DNA of 64,000 bases from Glutamicibacter uratoxydans (lineage in GTDB: Bacteria; Actinomycetota; Actinomycetes; Actinomycetales; Micrococcaceae). The translations under genes and the position numbers were made by a program. The stretch is taken from positions 148,576-212,575 of the forward strand of contig NZ_BJNY01000007.1 of the NCBI RefSeq assembly GCF_006539925.1, read 5' to 3'. Positions within the stretch are counted from its first letter, which is position 1, and each line of letters starts with the position of its first letter. Shown here piece after piece: positions 1 through 7,966 of the stretch. Under the pieces are notes generated by a model, which did no database searches, was not told the DNA's origin, and saw only the letters and a program-made list of their open reading frames with translations.

Positions 1-160
1 CGAGGATCGCGAAGAGCACCATGCCCACCACGATGGCCAAGCTGACCATTGCCACAGGACTTTTGCGGATGCGCATCCATGCCGTGGCCAGCAGTGAGCG
101 CCCGGTGGCTACGGGCTTCGCCTTAGCCTGTTCCGAAGGTTTCGAGGCCGTTGCGGTCAT
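1..160 (-). CDS. ABC transporter permease, DppC/OppC type (N-terminal fragment)
   Basis: Only the first 53 codons lie in the window; the gene runs off the left edge. The visible protein starts at ATG 158-160, has a polar Ala/Lys-rich stretch of about 20 residues, then WMRIRKSPVAMVSLAIVVG leading into a first membrane span. This is the usual start of the second permease of dipeptide/oligopeptide importers (OppC_N-type region). The substrate cannot be told. It is transcribed leftward from a region holding GntR-like palindromes (207-327), so control by the GntR gene at 470-1129 is a reasonable inference. Its binding protein and ATPases should lie outside the window. Confidence 0.7.
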   Translation of the reverse strand, partial: MTATASKPSEQAKAKPVATGRSLLATAWMRIRKSPVAMVSLAIVVGMVLFAIL

Positions 161-206
161 TGGCCGGTCCCCCTAGTGCTAGTGAGTGATCTAAGTAACA
201 GAAGAA

Positions 207-327
207 ACCGTATACCAAAAAGCGCCATCTTGGAATACCAAAAATAGAAGAGTTGGCAAGAATCTTAAAATATTCAGATCAAATCGCGAGATCAAGCGAT
301 TAACTAAAGCAAAATTTCGGATACCAA
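207..327. promoter_or_regulatory. Cluster of GntR-like palindromic operator candidates
   Basis: Three related 12-mers occur in the 309-base gene-free stretch 161-469: ACCGTATACCAA (207-218), TTGGAATACCAA (230-241) and TTCGGATACCAA (316-327). The middle one is the exact reverse complement of TTGGTATTCCAA at 1339-1350, upstream of the GntR gene. Palindromes of this kind with a central TAT/GTAT core are typical for FadR-subfamily GntR proteins. The stretch presumably holds the promoter of the leftward ABC permease operon; no further gene is visible in it. Confidence 0.5.
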
Positions 328-397
328 ACAATTGCTTCATATTCACATTAGGGATGAAAGTCAGACTTGCGGTATCCCGCGAGTGCGGGCAAGAGAA

Positions 398-444
398 AAG
401 ACCCGCCCCTCGCCGCCTGAGAGGCGGGCACAGGGGCAGGTCTT
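398..444 (-). terminator. Rho-independent terminator of the GntR gene
   Basis: A long hairpin has arms AAGACCCGCCCCT (398-410) and AGGGGCAGGTCTT (432-444), with an inner GCCTGAGAGGC. Read on the minus strand it is followed by TTTTCTC. It lies 25 bases after the stop of the GntR gene. Confidence 0.75.
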
Positions 445-469
445 GCTCCGAGAAAAATTCCGAGCGACG

Positions 470-1129
470 CTAGTGTGCGCCAACGGCCACTTTGGCCTGC
501 CGGGCGTTGGCGCTGGCGCGACTAGTTTCCAGGTGCTCGGGAATCAATTCGTCCATGGCCGCCGCATCACGGGCGGCGATTGCCTCATAGAGGCGCTCGT
601 GTTCCAGAGCCATCTGCATGAGGTCGTCATGCTGGGCCATCAGCCATCGCATGCGCCCTCCCAGCGACCTGTGCAGCTCGCAGAGTAGTTCATTGCCCGC
701 CATAGAATTGACCAGATCGTGGAATCTCGCCCCCGCACGACGCGAGACTACTGCATCGCCGCTGCGTGCGCTGTCGATTTCCTCATCCAGCACTTCTCTC
801 AAGTCGCTCAGCGACTGGCGCGTGTACCGCTGGGCCGCGAGCTTGAATGTCATCAGCTCCAAGGCCACGCGCACCTCAATCACATCGGCGATGTCAGCAG
901 CCTTAAACTCCCTGACCGTCGCGCAGCTGCGCGGACGCTGTAGCACTAGCCCCTCGGAGATCAGCACCTTGAGCGCCTCGCGCACAGGAAGTCGGCTCAC
1001 ACCCAGCTCTGCAGCTACTTCACGCTCGATCAACTTCGACCCAGGAAGCTTCAGGCCGTCAATAATGGCAGAACGCAGCTGCTCTGCAACCCGAACCGCC
1101 TCCGGTTCAAAATCTTGCTTTTCGGACAC
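470..1129 (-). CDS. GntR family transcriptional regulator, FCD (FadR) subfamily
   Basis: A 219-residue DNA-binding repressor-type protein. Residues 10-75 form the GntR winged helix (AEQLRSAIIDG, then LGVSRLPVREALKVL and LQRPRSCATV). Residues 85-205 are the all-helical FCD ligand-binding domain (DVIEVRVALE, FHDLVNSMAGN, EHERLYEAIAARD). I chose GTG 1127-1129 as the start because AGGAGG lies 7 bases upstream; the open frame continues to 1396 but encodes no recognisable domain there. FCD regulators usually sense organic acids or sugar acids. The palindromes at 207-327 and 1339-1350 suggest it controls the leftward ABC operon and itself. The effector is unknown. Confidence 0.85.
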   Translation of the reverse strand: MSEKQDFEPEAVRVAEQLRSAIIDGLKLPGSKLIEREVAAELGVSRLPVREALKVLISEGLVLQRPRSCATVREFKAADIADVIEVRVALELMTFKLAAQRYTRQSLSDLREVLDEEIDSARSGDAVVSRRAGARFHDLVNSMAGNELLCELHRSLGGRMRWLMAQHDDLMQMALEHERLYEAIAARDAAAMDELIPEHLETSRASANARQAKVAVGAH

Positions 1130-1568
1130 CTTAAAACCTCCTGCTGAATTTGAGAATGCGATGGGCGGCAGAATTCGCCGCAATAAGAATTGATAAACAT
1201 CCGCTACCGCCAGGACGCCCGTCCTGATGCTTTGCCAGCCTCGGTGAGCGTGGCGACCGTATGCGGCAGGCTCCCAGGAGCTGCAACAGTTCAGCACATC
1301 AGGGCGGAACCGCGGGATGTCCTCACACCCTATCCTTTTTGGTATTCCAAAGATAGGTATTTTTGAAAGTTGATCGAGTATTACTTCAACCGCCAATACT
1401 CGCTGTCATTCAATCGCATTCTCAAGACCATTAAGGGCCTGTAGTAGAGGTTTTCCACGGGAGCCTTGTTTATCAAACCCAACTCATTACACGAGTTAGA
1501 GGCGAGGAATCCTCCCACGGAACAACTTCGGTATACCTTTGCATCCCATAGTGCCGTAATTCTCAGCG
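1130..1568. other. Gene-free stretch with GntR-like sites
   Basis: No convincing gene is visible. TTGGTATTCCAA (1339-1350) is the reverse complement of the site at 230-241. GGTATACC (1530-1537) is another core of the same kind. A small hairpin GCGGC-N7-GCCGC lies at 1165-1181, just upstream of the GntR ribosome binding site. The stretch probably contains the GntR promoter. Confidence 0.45.
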
Positions 1569-1718
1569 CTAGCCAAGCAGAAGCACGCCCGCCGCGAGAA
1601 GCCCCAGCAGAACTAGGCAGGTGCAGTGAAGCCCCCGACGGGCCGAGGCAGGTAGAAAATCATAGGTCTGCGCAACGTCCGCGCAGGCCGGACGTTCGCA
1701 CAGCGTCGGCTCAGTCAT
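1569..1718 (-). CDS. Small ORF, 49 residues, one C-terminal membrane segment
   Basis: ATG 1716-1718 has GAGGAG seven bases upstream. The product begins MTEPTLCERPACADVAQ, contains four cysteines (positions 7, 12, 32, 34) and ends in a Leu/Gly/Ala-rich hydrophobic helix of about 18 residues with no charged tail. It overlaps the stop of the preceding small ORF by one base (TGATG), as in translational coupling, and is the last possible member of the DUF4262 operon. I do not recognise a family. The good ribosome binding site supports it; the short length leaves real doubt. Confidence 0.4.
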   Translation of the reverse strand: MTEPTLCERPACADVAQTYDFLPASARRGLHCTCLVLLGLLAAGVLLLG

Positions 1719-1894
1719 CACCGCACTCCTCGCAGCCTGGGAATCTTGTTCACTCCCCCAGTCTTATGGGTAGGCGCCGCAGGAATCCACGCCATAGGAC
1801 ATATGCCGATATACGGCGGCGCGATCAGCGTTGTTTCGACGCAGAAGTTCATAAATGCCTGCCATCCCGGATCCAGTGCCGCTTGCAGCGTCAT
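1718..1894 (-). CDS. Small ORF, 58 residues, unknown
   Basis: The frame starts at ATG 1892-1894, 31 bases after the stop of the DUF4262 gene, and its TGA overlaps the ATG of the next small ORF. The product has an aromatic, mildly hydrophobic N-terminal half (GWQAFMNFCVETTLIAPPYI) and a basic C-terminus. No clear Shine-Dalgarno sequence is present, so translation would depend on read-through from the upstream gene. No family recognised; it could be non-coding. Confidence 0.28.
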   Translation of the reverse strand: MTLQAALDPGWQAFMNFCVETTLIAPPYIGICPMAWIPAAPTHKTGGVNKIPRLRGVR

Positions 1895-1925
1895 GCTGGG
1901 ACTTATTACGCTGCACCGCTGGCGG

Positions 1926-2366
1926 CTAGTTTCGCCAGGCGTTCAGGATCTCCATGGGACATTGCGAGTCGGGATCATTGCCCACGAAGTTGATTTCAAG
2001 TACGCGCGTCCTGCCCGAGTAGCGATCGAAGGCATCGCGCACTATCGCATCAAGCCGGCCGGACAGCACGCTGAAAAATAGCAGCCGGCCGTCTTTCCAC
2101 CGCGAGGTGTGGCCTTGTCCGAAACGCTCGTGGCCCACCAGCACGCTGTCGGCAAATCCGTTGAGCATCTGGCAGGTGTCCTTGAAATCCAGCCCTCGAA
2201 CCAGGAATTCTGGATGGCCGGCCTTGGTCAATCCCACGGTGTAGCCATAGGACTGGGTACGAGGCCCCGGTTCCACAAACACCACCGCGCGCCCATATTT
2301 CTTGATCCACCCGTCGGTCCGTTCCTGCACTTCTTTTCGGCTCATGCCATTGCATTGGTCGCACAT
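1926..2366 (-). CDS. DUF4262 domain-containing protein
   Basis: A 146-residue protein of the DUF4262 family, function unknown. It starts MCDQCNGMSRKEVQERTD, a common opening in this family, with GTAGGAC just before ATG 2364-2366. The core YTVGLTKAGHPEFLVRGL (about residues 43-60) is the family signature, followed by the helix with LNGFADSVLVGH. It is soluble, with no signal peptide. It sits 11 bases downstream of a diverged paralog (2378-2737), so the two are co-transcribed and perhaps form a heteromeric pair. Confidence 0.8.
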   Translation of the reverse strand: MCDQCNGMSRKEVQERTDGWIKKYGRAVVFVEPGPRTQSYGYTVGLTKAGHPEFLVRGLDFKDTCQMLNGFADSVLVGHERFGQGHTSRWKDGRLLFFSVLSGRLDAIVRDAFDRYSGRTRVLEINFVGNDPDSQCPMEILNAWRN

Positions 2367-2377
2367 GTCCTACCGCC

Positions 2378-2737
2378 CTAATAGATGTGGGCTAGGAGCA
2401 TGCGCGTGCCTCGCGGGTAGAGCGCGTCCAACACTTCATCCCCGGTGACAGGATCGATCTCCTCGTCGAAGTACACCGGGTCATCAGCCACGCCGTAGCA
2501 GGGCTCCTCGTCAAAGCGGCAGCCTTCGGCGACCAGATCCACAGCATCCGACAGCACCTCGCCTGCCACCTCATCGCCATGCGAGATGATCGCCAGCTCG
2601 GGATGGTCGTAATGCCCCATCCCGTAGGTGCAGGCGACGCTGCCTTCGCCGTCGTCCGCTTCATATCTCAGGATGACGACCACTACCGCGGCAGGCTCGG
2701 CTTCGGGCTCGACTTCCGGTTGTTGTTGTGAGCTCAT
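2378..2737 (-). CDS. DUF4262-like acidic protein, diverged paralog
   Basis: 119 residues from ATG 2735-2737, which has GGAG eight bases upstream; the frame stays open further upstream without recognisable content. The first 20 residues are Gln/Glu/Pro-rich. The stretch TYGMGHYDHPELAI followed by a helix and LVAEG lines up with YTVGLTKAGHPEFLV and the helix of the next gene, so I read it as a diverged DUF4262-type fold. It is strongly acidic. First gene of the operon with 1926-2366. Function unknown. Confidence 0.6.
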   Translation of the reverse strand: MSSQQQPEVEPEAEPAAVVVVILRYEADDGEGSVACTYGMGHYDHPELAIISHGDEVAGEVLSDAVDLVAEGCRFDEEPCYGVADDPVYFDEEIDPVTGDEVLDALYPRGTRMLLAHIY

Positions 2738-2846
2738 GGGAACTACTCCATTTCTCTTGGGGTAGTTCAAGTGTTCGTTCAAGGCCAGCTGCGTGGAGCG
2801 CAGAGGCTGCAGGTTGTGGACAACCGGCAAAATTCCCTGCAGAACA

Positions 2847-2894
2847 GCACAGGGCGCCGCACCGGATCGTTTGATCCGGCACGACGCCCTGTGC
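2847..2894. terminator. Strong nested hairpin, probable terminator of the malic enzyme gene
   Basis: Outer arms GCACAGGGCG (2847-2856) and CGCCCTGTGC (2885-2894) enclose inner arms CCGGATC/GATCCGG around GTTT. It lies 65 bases past the malic enzyme stop on the minus strand. There is no T-run, so the terminator call rests on position and stem strength only. Confidence 0.5.
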
Positions 2895-2958
2895 GCCCGG
2901 GGAGCTCTCCAACTACACCCGGAAGATCCTTCTCTGTGCGAGAAGAACTTTCAGTGAC

Positions 2959-4128
2959 TTACTCAGCCGAAGCTGCGGCCACAGCTGCCGCCACGGCTGG
3001 CATGACGCGCTCGTCGATAGCCGAAGGGATGATGTAGTCAGCTGCCAGGTCATCGCCCACCAGGTCGGCGATGGCGTGGGCGGCTGCAACCTTCATTGCC
3101 TCGGTGATCTTCTTGGCGCCCGCATCCAGCGCACCGCGGAAGATGCCTGGGAATGCCAGAACGTTGTTGATCTGGTTAGGGAAGTCGCTGCGGCCGGTAG
3201 CTACAACTGCAGCGTACTTGGCGGCGACATCCGGCATGATCTCCGGGGTTGGGTTCGACAGAGCGAAGATGATCGCGTTGTCGTTCATCTTGGCAACTGC
3301 TTCCTCAGGGAACTGCGAGGAGGACAGGCCGACGACGACGTCTGCGCCTTCCAGTGCCTCGGCCAGGCCGCCGATGACGTCATCGCGGTTGGTGCGGGAA
3401 GCCAGTTCTGCCTTGATCTCGTTCAGGTCGTCGCGCTGGCGGTTGATGGTGCCGCGGGAGTCAAGAACGATTACGTCGGCAACGCCTGCCGAGAGCAGCA
3501 GGTTGGTCACTGCAACGCCTGCGGAGCCGGCGCCGGAGACGACGACCTTCAGCGAGCTGATGTCGCGCTTGGTCTGGCGGGCTGCGCCGATCAGGGCTGC
3601 CAGGGTCACCACTGCGGTGCCGTGCTGGTCATCGTGCATGACCGGCATGTCCAGTGCTTCGATGAGGCGGCGCTCGATCTCGAAGCAGCGTGGTGCGGAG
3701 ATGTCTTCCAGGTTCACTGCGCCGAAGCTTGGGCTCAGGCGGACGATGGTCTCAACGATCTCGTCGACATCGGTGGTGTTCAGAACCAGCGGGATGGAGT
3801 TCAGGTCGGCGTACTGCTTGAACAGCGCGGCCTTGCCTTCCATGACCGGCAGGGAGGCGGCTGGGCCGATGTTGCCCAGGCCCAGGACTGCGGTGCCGTC
3901 GGAGACGACTGCAACCAGGCGGCCGGTCCAGGTGTGGGTTTCGTGCTTGGCTGGATCGTCGGCGATTGCCTGCGAAACCTTGGCAACACCCGGAGTGTAG
4001 GCGATGGACAGATCGCGCTTGGTGGACAGCGGCATCTTCGAGCCGATGGTCAGCTTGCCACCCAGGTGGGCGTTGAAGATCTCTTCATCGGTGATGGTTG
4101 ACAGGTCATTGGTGGATTCAACGGACAT
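2959..4128 (-). CDS. NAD(P)-dependent malic enzyme (malate oxidative decarboxylase)
   Basis: Converts malate to pyruvate and CO2 with reduction of NAD(P); cytosolic, anaplerotic/gluconeogenic node. The 389-residue length is that of the short bacterial class without a phosphotransacetylase tail. Catalytic Tyr lies in SIAYTPGVAKVS (about 42-53), catalytic Lys in GKAALFKQYAD, and metal ligands in VNLEDISAPRCFEIERRL and MHDDQHGTA. The Rossmann motif is VVVSGAGSAGVAV. AAGAAGAG precedes ATG 4126-4128. Monocistronic, with a hairpin downstream at 2847. Cofactor preference cannot be read with certainty. Confidence 0.93.
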   Translation of the reverse strand: MSVESTNDLSTITDEEIFNAHLGGKLTIGSKMPLSTKRDLSIAYTPGVAKVSQAIADDPAKHETHTWTGRLVAVVSDGTAVLGLGNIGPAASLPVMEGKAALFKQYADLNSIPLVLNTTDVDEIVETIVRLSPSFGAVNLEDISAPRCFEIERRLIEALDMPVMHDDQHGTAVVTLAALIGAARQTKRDISSLKVVVSGAGSAGVAVTNLLLSAGVADVIVLDSRGTINRQRDDLNEIKAELASRTNRDDVIGGLAEALEGADVVVGLSSSQFPEEAVAKMNDNAIIFALSNPTPEIMPDVAAKYAAVVATGRSDFPNQINNVLAFPGIFRGALDAGAKKITEAMKVAAAHAIADLVGDDLAADYIIPSAIDERVMPAVAAAVAAASAE

Positions 4129-4483
4129 TGAATAACTCTTCTTTCAAGAAAGTTCTATATGACGAATAACGAGTACCCACGAAACTTGTGGCATAGCGAA
4201 GGGACAGGCAATAAGACCATTCATCCGACCGCAATAGAGCTTGGTCCCGCGCACTTAAGGCAGGCCAAGGCATCCATGTGCACAATTCCTCGCGGGTTCC
4301 GCCTGGTAAGGCCGAGCAGCCCGACATGGTGTGCCGGAAGATGGCGTGGTCAATACTTTCTTTAGACCCTTGAATTTCCACGATACGATAAATAATGATC
4401 ATTAGGCAAGAACTTTTTGTCGCAATCTCGTCATATTCGACAATTGGCGGCTCATCGTGCGAGCCGTCAGGTTCTGAGGCAGA
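4129..4483. promoter_or_regulatory. Divergent promoter region between malic enzyme and the HTH gene
   Basis: No gene is visible in these 355 bases. TAATGATCATTA (4393-4404) is a perfect 12-base palindrome. A possible promoter for the rightward gene is TTGTCG (4417-4422), 16 bases, GACAAT (4439-4444). CGGCTC/GAGCCG (4448-4466) can form a small hairpin in the leader. Confidence 0.35.
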
Positions 4484-4903
4484 ATGAGTTCTATGGCTTC
4501 TGGAACCTCTGCGCTGGGTAATCTGCGAACCTTTGAAGCGCTCGATGAGAAAACCACAGCACGCCTGCGTCGTGCCTTGGAAGATTCAAGTGACACTACA
4601 GTATTTGTCAACGGAACGGCACTACAACTGCCTGTTAACGCGCATGAAGCCCTGATAGAGGTCCTCAATCGCTTCGCCGCCGGAGAGTCGGTGAGCATCG
4701 GAACCCCGGAGCTGCTGCTGAACACCTCGCAGGCGGCGCAGATGGCAGGAATTTCCAACACCTACCTGCGCAAACTCGCCGATGCAGGGATCATCCAGGT
4801 CGAGTACCGCGGCACCCACCGACGCATCAAGCCAAGCTCCATCCAGGCATGGCTGGATTCGCGCGCCGCCTCCCACCCGGTGCCTTCAGCCGACCAGGAA
4901 TGA
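4484..4903 (+). CDS. Excisionase-type helix-turn-helix DNA-binding protein
   Basis: 139 residues. The C-terminal half carries a MerR/excisionase-like HTH (HTH_17 type): LLLNTSQAAQMAGISNTYLRKLADAG followed by RGTHRRIKPSSIQAWL, about residues 78-128. The N-terminal half (VFVNGTALQLP, then EALIEVLNRFAAGESV) resembles the N-terminal region of antitoxin-type HTH proteins that precede PIN toxins in Actinobacteria. No PIN gene follows here; instead the frame overlaps a membrane protein gene by ATGA (4900-4903), so the two are translationally coupled. GAGG lies before ATG 4484; the second ATG at 4493 is less well placed. Likely an autoregulator; target unknown. Confidence 0.65.
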   Translation: MSSMASGTSALGNLRTFEALDEKTTARLRRALEDSSDTTVFVNGTALQLPVNAHEALIEVLNRFAAGESVSIGTPELLLNTSQAAQMAGISNTYLRKLADAGIIQVEYRGTHRRIKPSSIQAWLDSRAASHPVPSADQE

Positions 4904-5727
4904 GGCCGCGGACCGTCCCCTGGTGGGACCGTTTGCTCATCCGCATGCCCGCCTACTTGTTGCTGGCCTGGATGGGCTGCTACGGCATGTTCCAGAACGG
5001 CTGGGTTCCGTTCTCCAGCTTGGTCCTAATCTTCTTCGCCGCCGCGCTGCCCCTGCTGGCAGGATGGCAGCTGCTTCGAGTGTTCCTGGAACACCGAGCC
5101 AGGCGCGTCTGGGAGGCAGAGCATGCGACGACCCCCAACCAGCTGGGCCTGCCAGATCCGGCCGAGGTCGCCGCCCAGCTGGCGGCCATCAATGCCAGCT
5201 ATCCGCGGGTGCTGCCCATGGCGCCGCCCAAGCACGGCGTGCCACTGGCCCTGCTGGCAGCTGTGGGGATCATCGGCGCCGGGGCCGGCGCCGCATGGCT
5301 TGCCTGGTGGCTGGGGGCCGGAAGATTCACCGCGCCAGTCGCCATCGCTGTAGTTTTGGCCCTACTGGCGCCGTGGCCGAACAACATCATCCGGCGTCGC
5401 ATCATCCGAAATTACGGCGGCCTGCAGCTGCAGGCCCAGAAAATACAGCTGCGGGTCAACGAGCAGCGCTACGCCCCCAGCGGCTCGCGGGACACTGGCG
5501 CCGCGGACTCTGCCCTGCAGTTGGCGGCCCAGGCCAACCGCGCCATGGAATCCTTCGCCGCCGCCGATCGCCACGATGCGGCAGCGGCGAGCTTGGATGT
5601 GCTGGCAGACATCTCCCGCCGCTGCTTCGCGGCAGACAGCAGGCTAGCCAAGACTATTGCCGGCGCGCAGCGCAGGTGCCATGCAGCCCAAGCTGAGCTG
5701 ATGCAAAAGCCCTCGCTGCTCGCCTGA
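4900..5727 (+). CDS. Multi-spanning membrane protein, unknown
   Basis: 275 residues from ATG 4900, overlapping the stop of the HTH gene; the frame is open further upstream but has no better start. Two membrane hairpins are visible: segments at about 12-30 and 36-58, then about 115-135 and 145-165. The spans are separated by a charged loop. The C-terminal 110 residues are soluble, Ala-rich and helical, with many Arg/Gln, and probably cytoplasmic. No family recognised. Coupling to an antitoxin-like HTH protein makes a toxin role conceivable, but nothing in the sequence shows it. Confidence 0.55.
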   Translation: MRPRTVPWWDRLLIRMPAYLLLAWMGCYGMFQNGWVPFSSLVLIFFAAALPLLAGWQLLRVFLEHRARRVWEAEHATTPNQLGLPDPAEVAAQLAAINASYPRVLPMAPPKHGVPLALLAAVGIIGAGAGAAWLAWWLGAGRFTAPVAIAVVLALLAPWPNNIIRRRIIRNYGGLQLQAQKIQLRVNEQRYAPSGSRDTGAADSALQLAAQANRAMESFAAADRHDAAAASLDVLADISRRCFAADSRLAKTIAGAQRRCHAAQAELMQKPSLLA

Positions 5728-5819
5728 CTCTTGCCATTCCGTGTTCTTCCTGCTGGAATACAAAAGTAGATTATTAGTAAACTTTCAGGCCGCTGCGGCA
5801 GCCCGTCCAAGGAGTACAC

Positions 5820-7043
5820 ATGACAGCAGAGCAGGCAAAGACGCACGAGGCGCTTTTCTCCGAACGGGCCGCGGGAATCAAGCAGTCGGCGGTGCGCGAC
5901 GTGTTCGAGCTGTCGCTGGATCCTTCGCTGGTGTCCTTGGCCGGCGGCAACCCCTACCTGCAGCTGCTGCCGCTGGAAAAGATCGGCCAGATCGCCCAGC
6001 GCATCATCGTGGAGCAGGGCCCGGTGGCGCTGCAGTACGGTTCGGGACTGGGCACCGAAGAGCTGCGCGCACAGATCCTGGAGGTCATGGCCGCCGAGGG
6101 CATCACGAACGTCGGCTTTGACGATGTGGTGGTCACCAACGGCTCGCAGTCGGCCCAGGACATGGCCTGTAAGGTATTCTGCGACCCGGGCGACACCGTA
6201 TTGTGCGAAGACCCCACCTATGTGGGCGCGCTGAACACCTTCGAGGCCTACCAGGTCACCGCCCGCCCGGTGGGCACCGACGAGAACGGCCTGATCCCCG
6301 CTGCGCTGCGCGAGCGCATCGCCGAGCTGCGCGCTGCCGGCGAGCGCATCAAGTTCCTCTACACCATCCCGAACTTCAACAACCCCTCGGGCATCACCCT
6401 GGCCGCCGAGCGCCGCCAGGAGATCGTAGACATCTGCCGCGAGGAAGGCATCCTGATCCTCGAGGACAACCCCTATGGCATGCTGCGCTACGAGGGCGAG
6501 GCCGCCCCGACCCTGCGCAGCCTTGACGCAGAAAACGTCATCTACATGGGCTCCTTCTCCAAGATCTTCGCCCCTGGCCTGCGCATTGGCTGGGCCGCGG
6601 TGCCCACCCACCTGTTCCGCCGCTTCTACCTGGCAGGCGAGGCGGTGGCGCTGTGCCCGCCGACCCTGAACCAGATGATCATCAGCAGCTACCTCGAAGA
6701 GCACGACTGGAAGGGGCAGGTCGCCAAATACAACGAGCTCTACCGCTCGCGCCGTGACGCAATGCTGGCAGCGCTGGCCAAATACCTGCCAGCGGGCATC
6801 ACCCACACCCACCCGGCCGGCGGCTTTTTCATCTGGCTGACCCTGCCGGAGGGCATCGACACCTATGAGCTGCTGCAGGAAGGCGTGAAGGCGGGAGTGA
6901 TCTTCATTCCGGGAGCAGCCTTCAGCCCGAGCGGCGAGGCGAGCAACAAGCTGCGCCTGGCGTTCTGCTCGGTGGACGAGGACACCATCACCGAGGGCGT
7001 GCGCCGCCTGTCACTGCTTTTGCAGCAGGCCCTCGCGTCCTGA
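5820..7043 (+). CDS. PLP-dependent aminotransferase, class I/II (2-aminoadipate aminotransferase-like)
   Basis: 407-residue fold-type I aminotransferase. SLAGGNPYLQLLP near the N-terminus and LQYGSGLGTEELR are typical of the LysN/valine-pyruvate group. The PLP-contact motifs are TNGSQSAQDMA, NFNNPSGITL and DNPYGMLRY, with Schiff-base Lys about 248 in SFSKIFAPGLRIGW; the substrate-carboxylate Arg is in NKLRLAFCSV. It probably transaminates an aromatic, branched or aminoadipate-type amino acid. The stop lies 33 bases inside the end of the convergent DMT exporter gene, so both C-termini share DNA. The exporter may move a related amino acid, but this is only positional. Confidence 0.85.
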   Translation: MTAEQAKTHEALFSERAAGIKQSAVRDVFELSLDPSLVSLAGGNPYLQLLPLEKIGQIAQRIIVEQGPVALQYGSGLGTEELRAQILEVMAAEGITNVGFDDVVVTNGSQSAQDMACKVFCDPGDTVLCEDPTYVGALNTFEAYQVTARPVGTDENGLIPAALRERIAELRAAGERIKFLYTIPNFNNPSGITLAAERRQEIVDICREEGILILEDNPYGMLRYEGEAAPTLRSLDAENVIYMGSFSKIFAPGLRIGWAAVPTHLFRRFYLAGEAVALCPPTLNQMIISSYLEEHDWKGQVAKYNELYRSRRDAMLAALAKYLPAGITHTHPAGGFFIWLTLPEGIDTYELLQEGVKAGVIFIPGAAFSPSGEASNKLRLAFCSVDEDTITEGVRRLSLLLQQALAS

Positions 7044-7943
7044 CAGCTCGCTGCGGCGCTGCGCGATCTGCATGATCGCCGCGGCGCCTAGGATCAGCGC
7101 CACCCCTGCCAGCGCGGCGGCATCGAAGTCTTCGCCCAGGAAGACGATGCCGATCCCCATGGCGAACACCGGCGGAATGTAGCTGGCGGTGGAGGCGGTC
7201 ACCGCGCCCAGCGAGGCGACGATGATGTAGTAGAGCACGAACACCACGCCGGTGCCCATGACGCCCAGGCCCAGCACCACCGAGGCCAGGGCGCCCGGGT
7301 CCCGGGCGATGTTGGTGATGCCCTCCAGATCGGTGAACAGCGCCAGACCGATGGCTGCGAGCACCGTCTGGTAGGAGGCCGCGGCCGCCGCCGGGATGCC
7401 CAGCGGCGTGATGAACCGCCTGGCATAGCCATAGGACAGCCCCAGGCTGGCCGAGCCGAGCAGCATCCACAGCACCCCGGCGGCATCGATGCTCGCAGCG
7501 TTCCACGGCTGCGCGATGACCACCACGCCCGCCGCGCCGAGCAGCAGGCCGGCCGTCTTGGGCGCCGTCAGCTTCTCGGTGCGGAAGACCAGCACCGCGC
7601 CGATGGCGGCGAACAGCGGGATCGAGCCGCTCAGCGCCCCGGCGATTCCGCTGTCCAGCATGAAGGTGCCGGTGGCATAGGCGAAGTAGTACAGCCCTGC
7701 GCCCAGGATCGCCTGTGGAATGAAGCGGTGGGCAAAACGCAGGTGCCGCACGGAGAAGGAACCGGTGGCTGCGGCGAAGATGATGATCGGCACGGCCCCG
7801 AACACCAGCCGCAGCAGCGCGGTCTGCCCCGCACTGATGTACGGGGCGGCCGCCTGCATGAACAGGAAGTTGGTTCCCCAGATGGCGCTGAGCAGCCCGT
7901 AGGCGGCCAGTGCGCCGCGCCGGTTCACCGAAGAAAAACGCAT
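7011..7943 (-). CDS. EamA/DMT family transporter (drug/metabolite exporter)
   Basis: 310 residues with about ten hydrophobic segments in two EamA repeats. It opens with AAYGLLSAIWGTNFLFMQAAAP, the usual first helix of this family, and has FYLL-type repeats around 75-90 and 215-235. Inner-membrane exporter or permease; substrate unknown. The C-terminal tail is hydrophilic (QRRSELSGREGLLQKQ) and is encoded in the region shared with the aminotransferase gene. ATG at 7941-7943. Confidence 0.85.
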   Translation of the reverse strand: MRFSSVNRRGALAAYGLLSAIWGTNFLFMQAAAPYISAGQTALLRLVFGAVPIIIFAAATGSFSVRHLRFAHRFIPQAILGAGLYYFAYATGTFMLDSGIAGALSGSIPLFAAIGAVLVFRTEKLTAPKTAGLLLGAAGVVVIAQPWNAASIDAAGVLWMLLGSASLGLSYGYARRFITPLGIPAAAAASYQTVLAAIGLALFTDLEGITNIARDPGALASVVLGLGVMGTGVVFVLYYIIVASLGAVTASTASYIPPVFAMGIGIVFLGEDFDAAALAGVALILGAAAIMQIAQRRSELSGREGLLQKQ

Positions 7944-7966
7944 GGGTTAAACGCTACCTGCTGGAC

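Noticed and set aside
1466..1993. Rightward frame of 175 codons in the gap after the GntR gene
   Set aside because: No ribosome binding site, Arg/Pro/Ser-rich composition typical of an out-of-frame reading, and it runs into the antisense of the DUF4262 gene. The opposite strand offers better-supported small ORFs.
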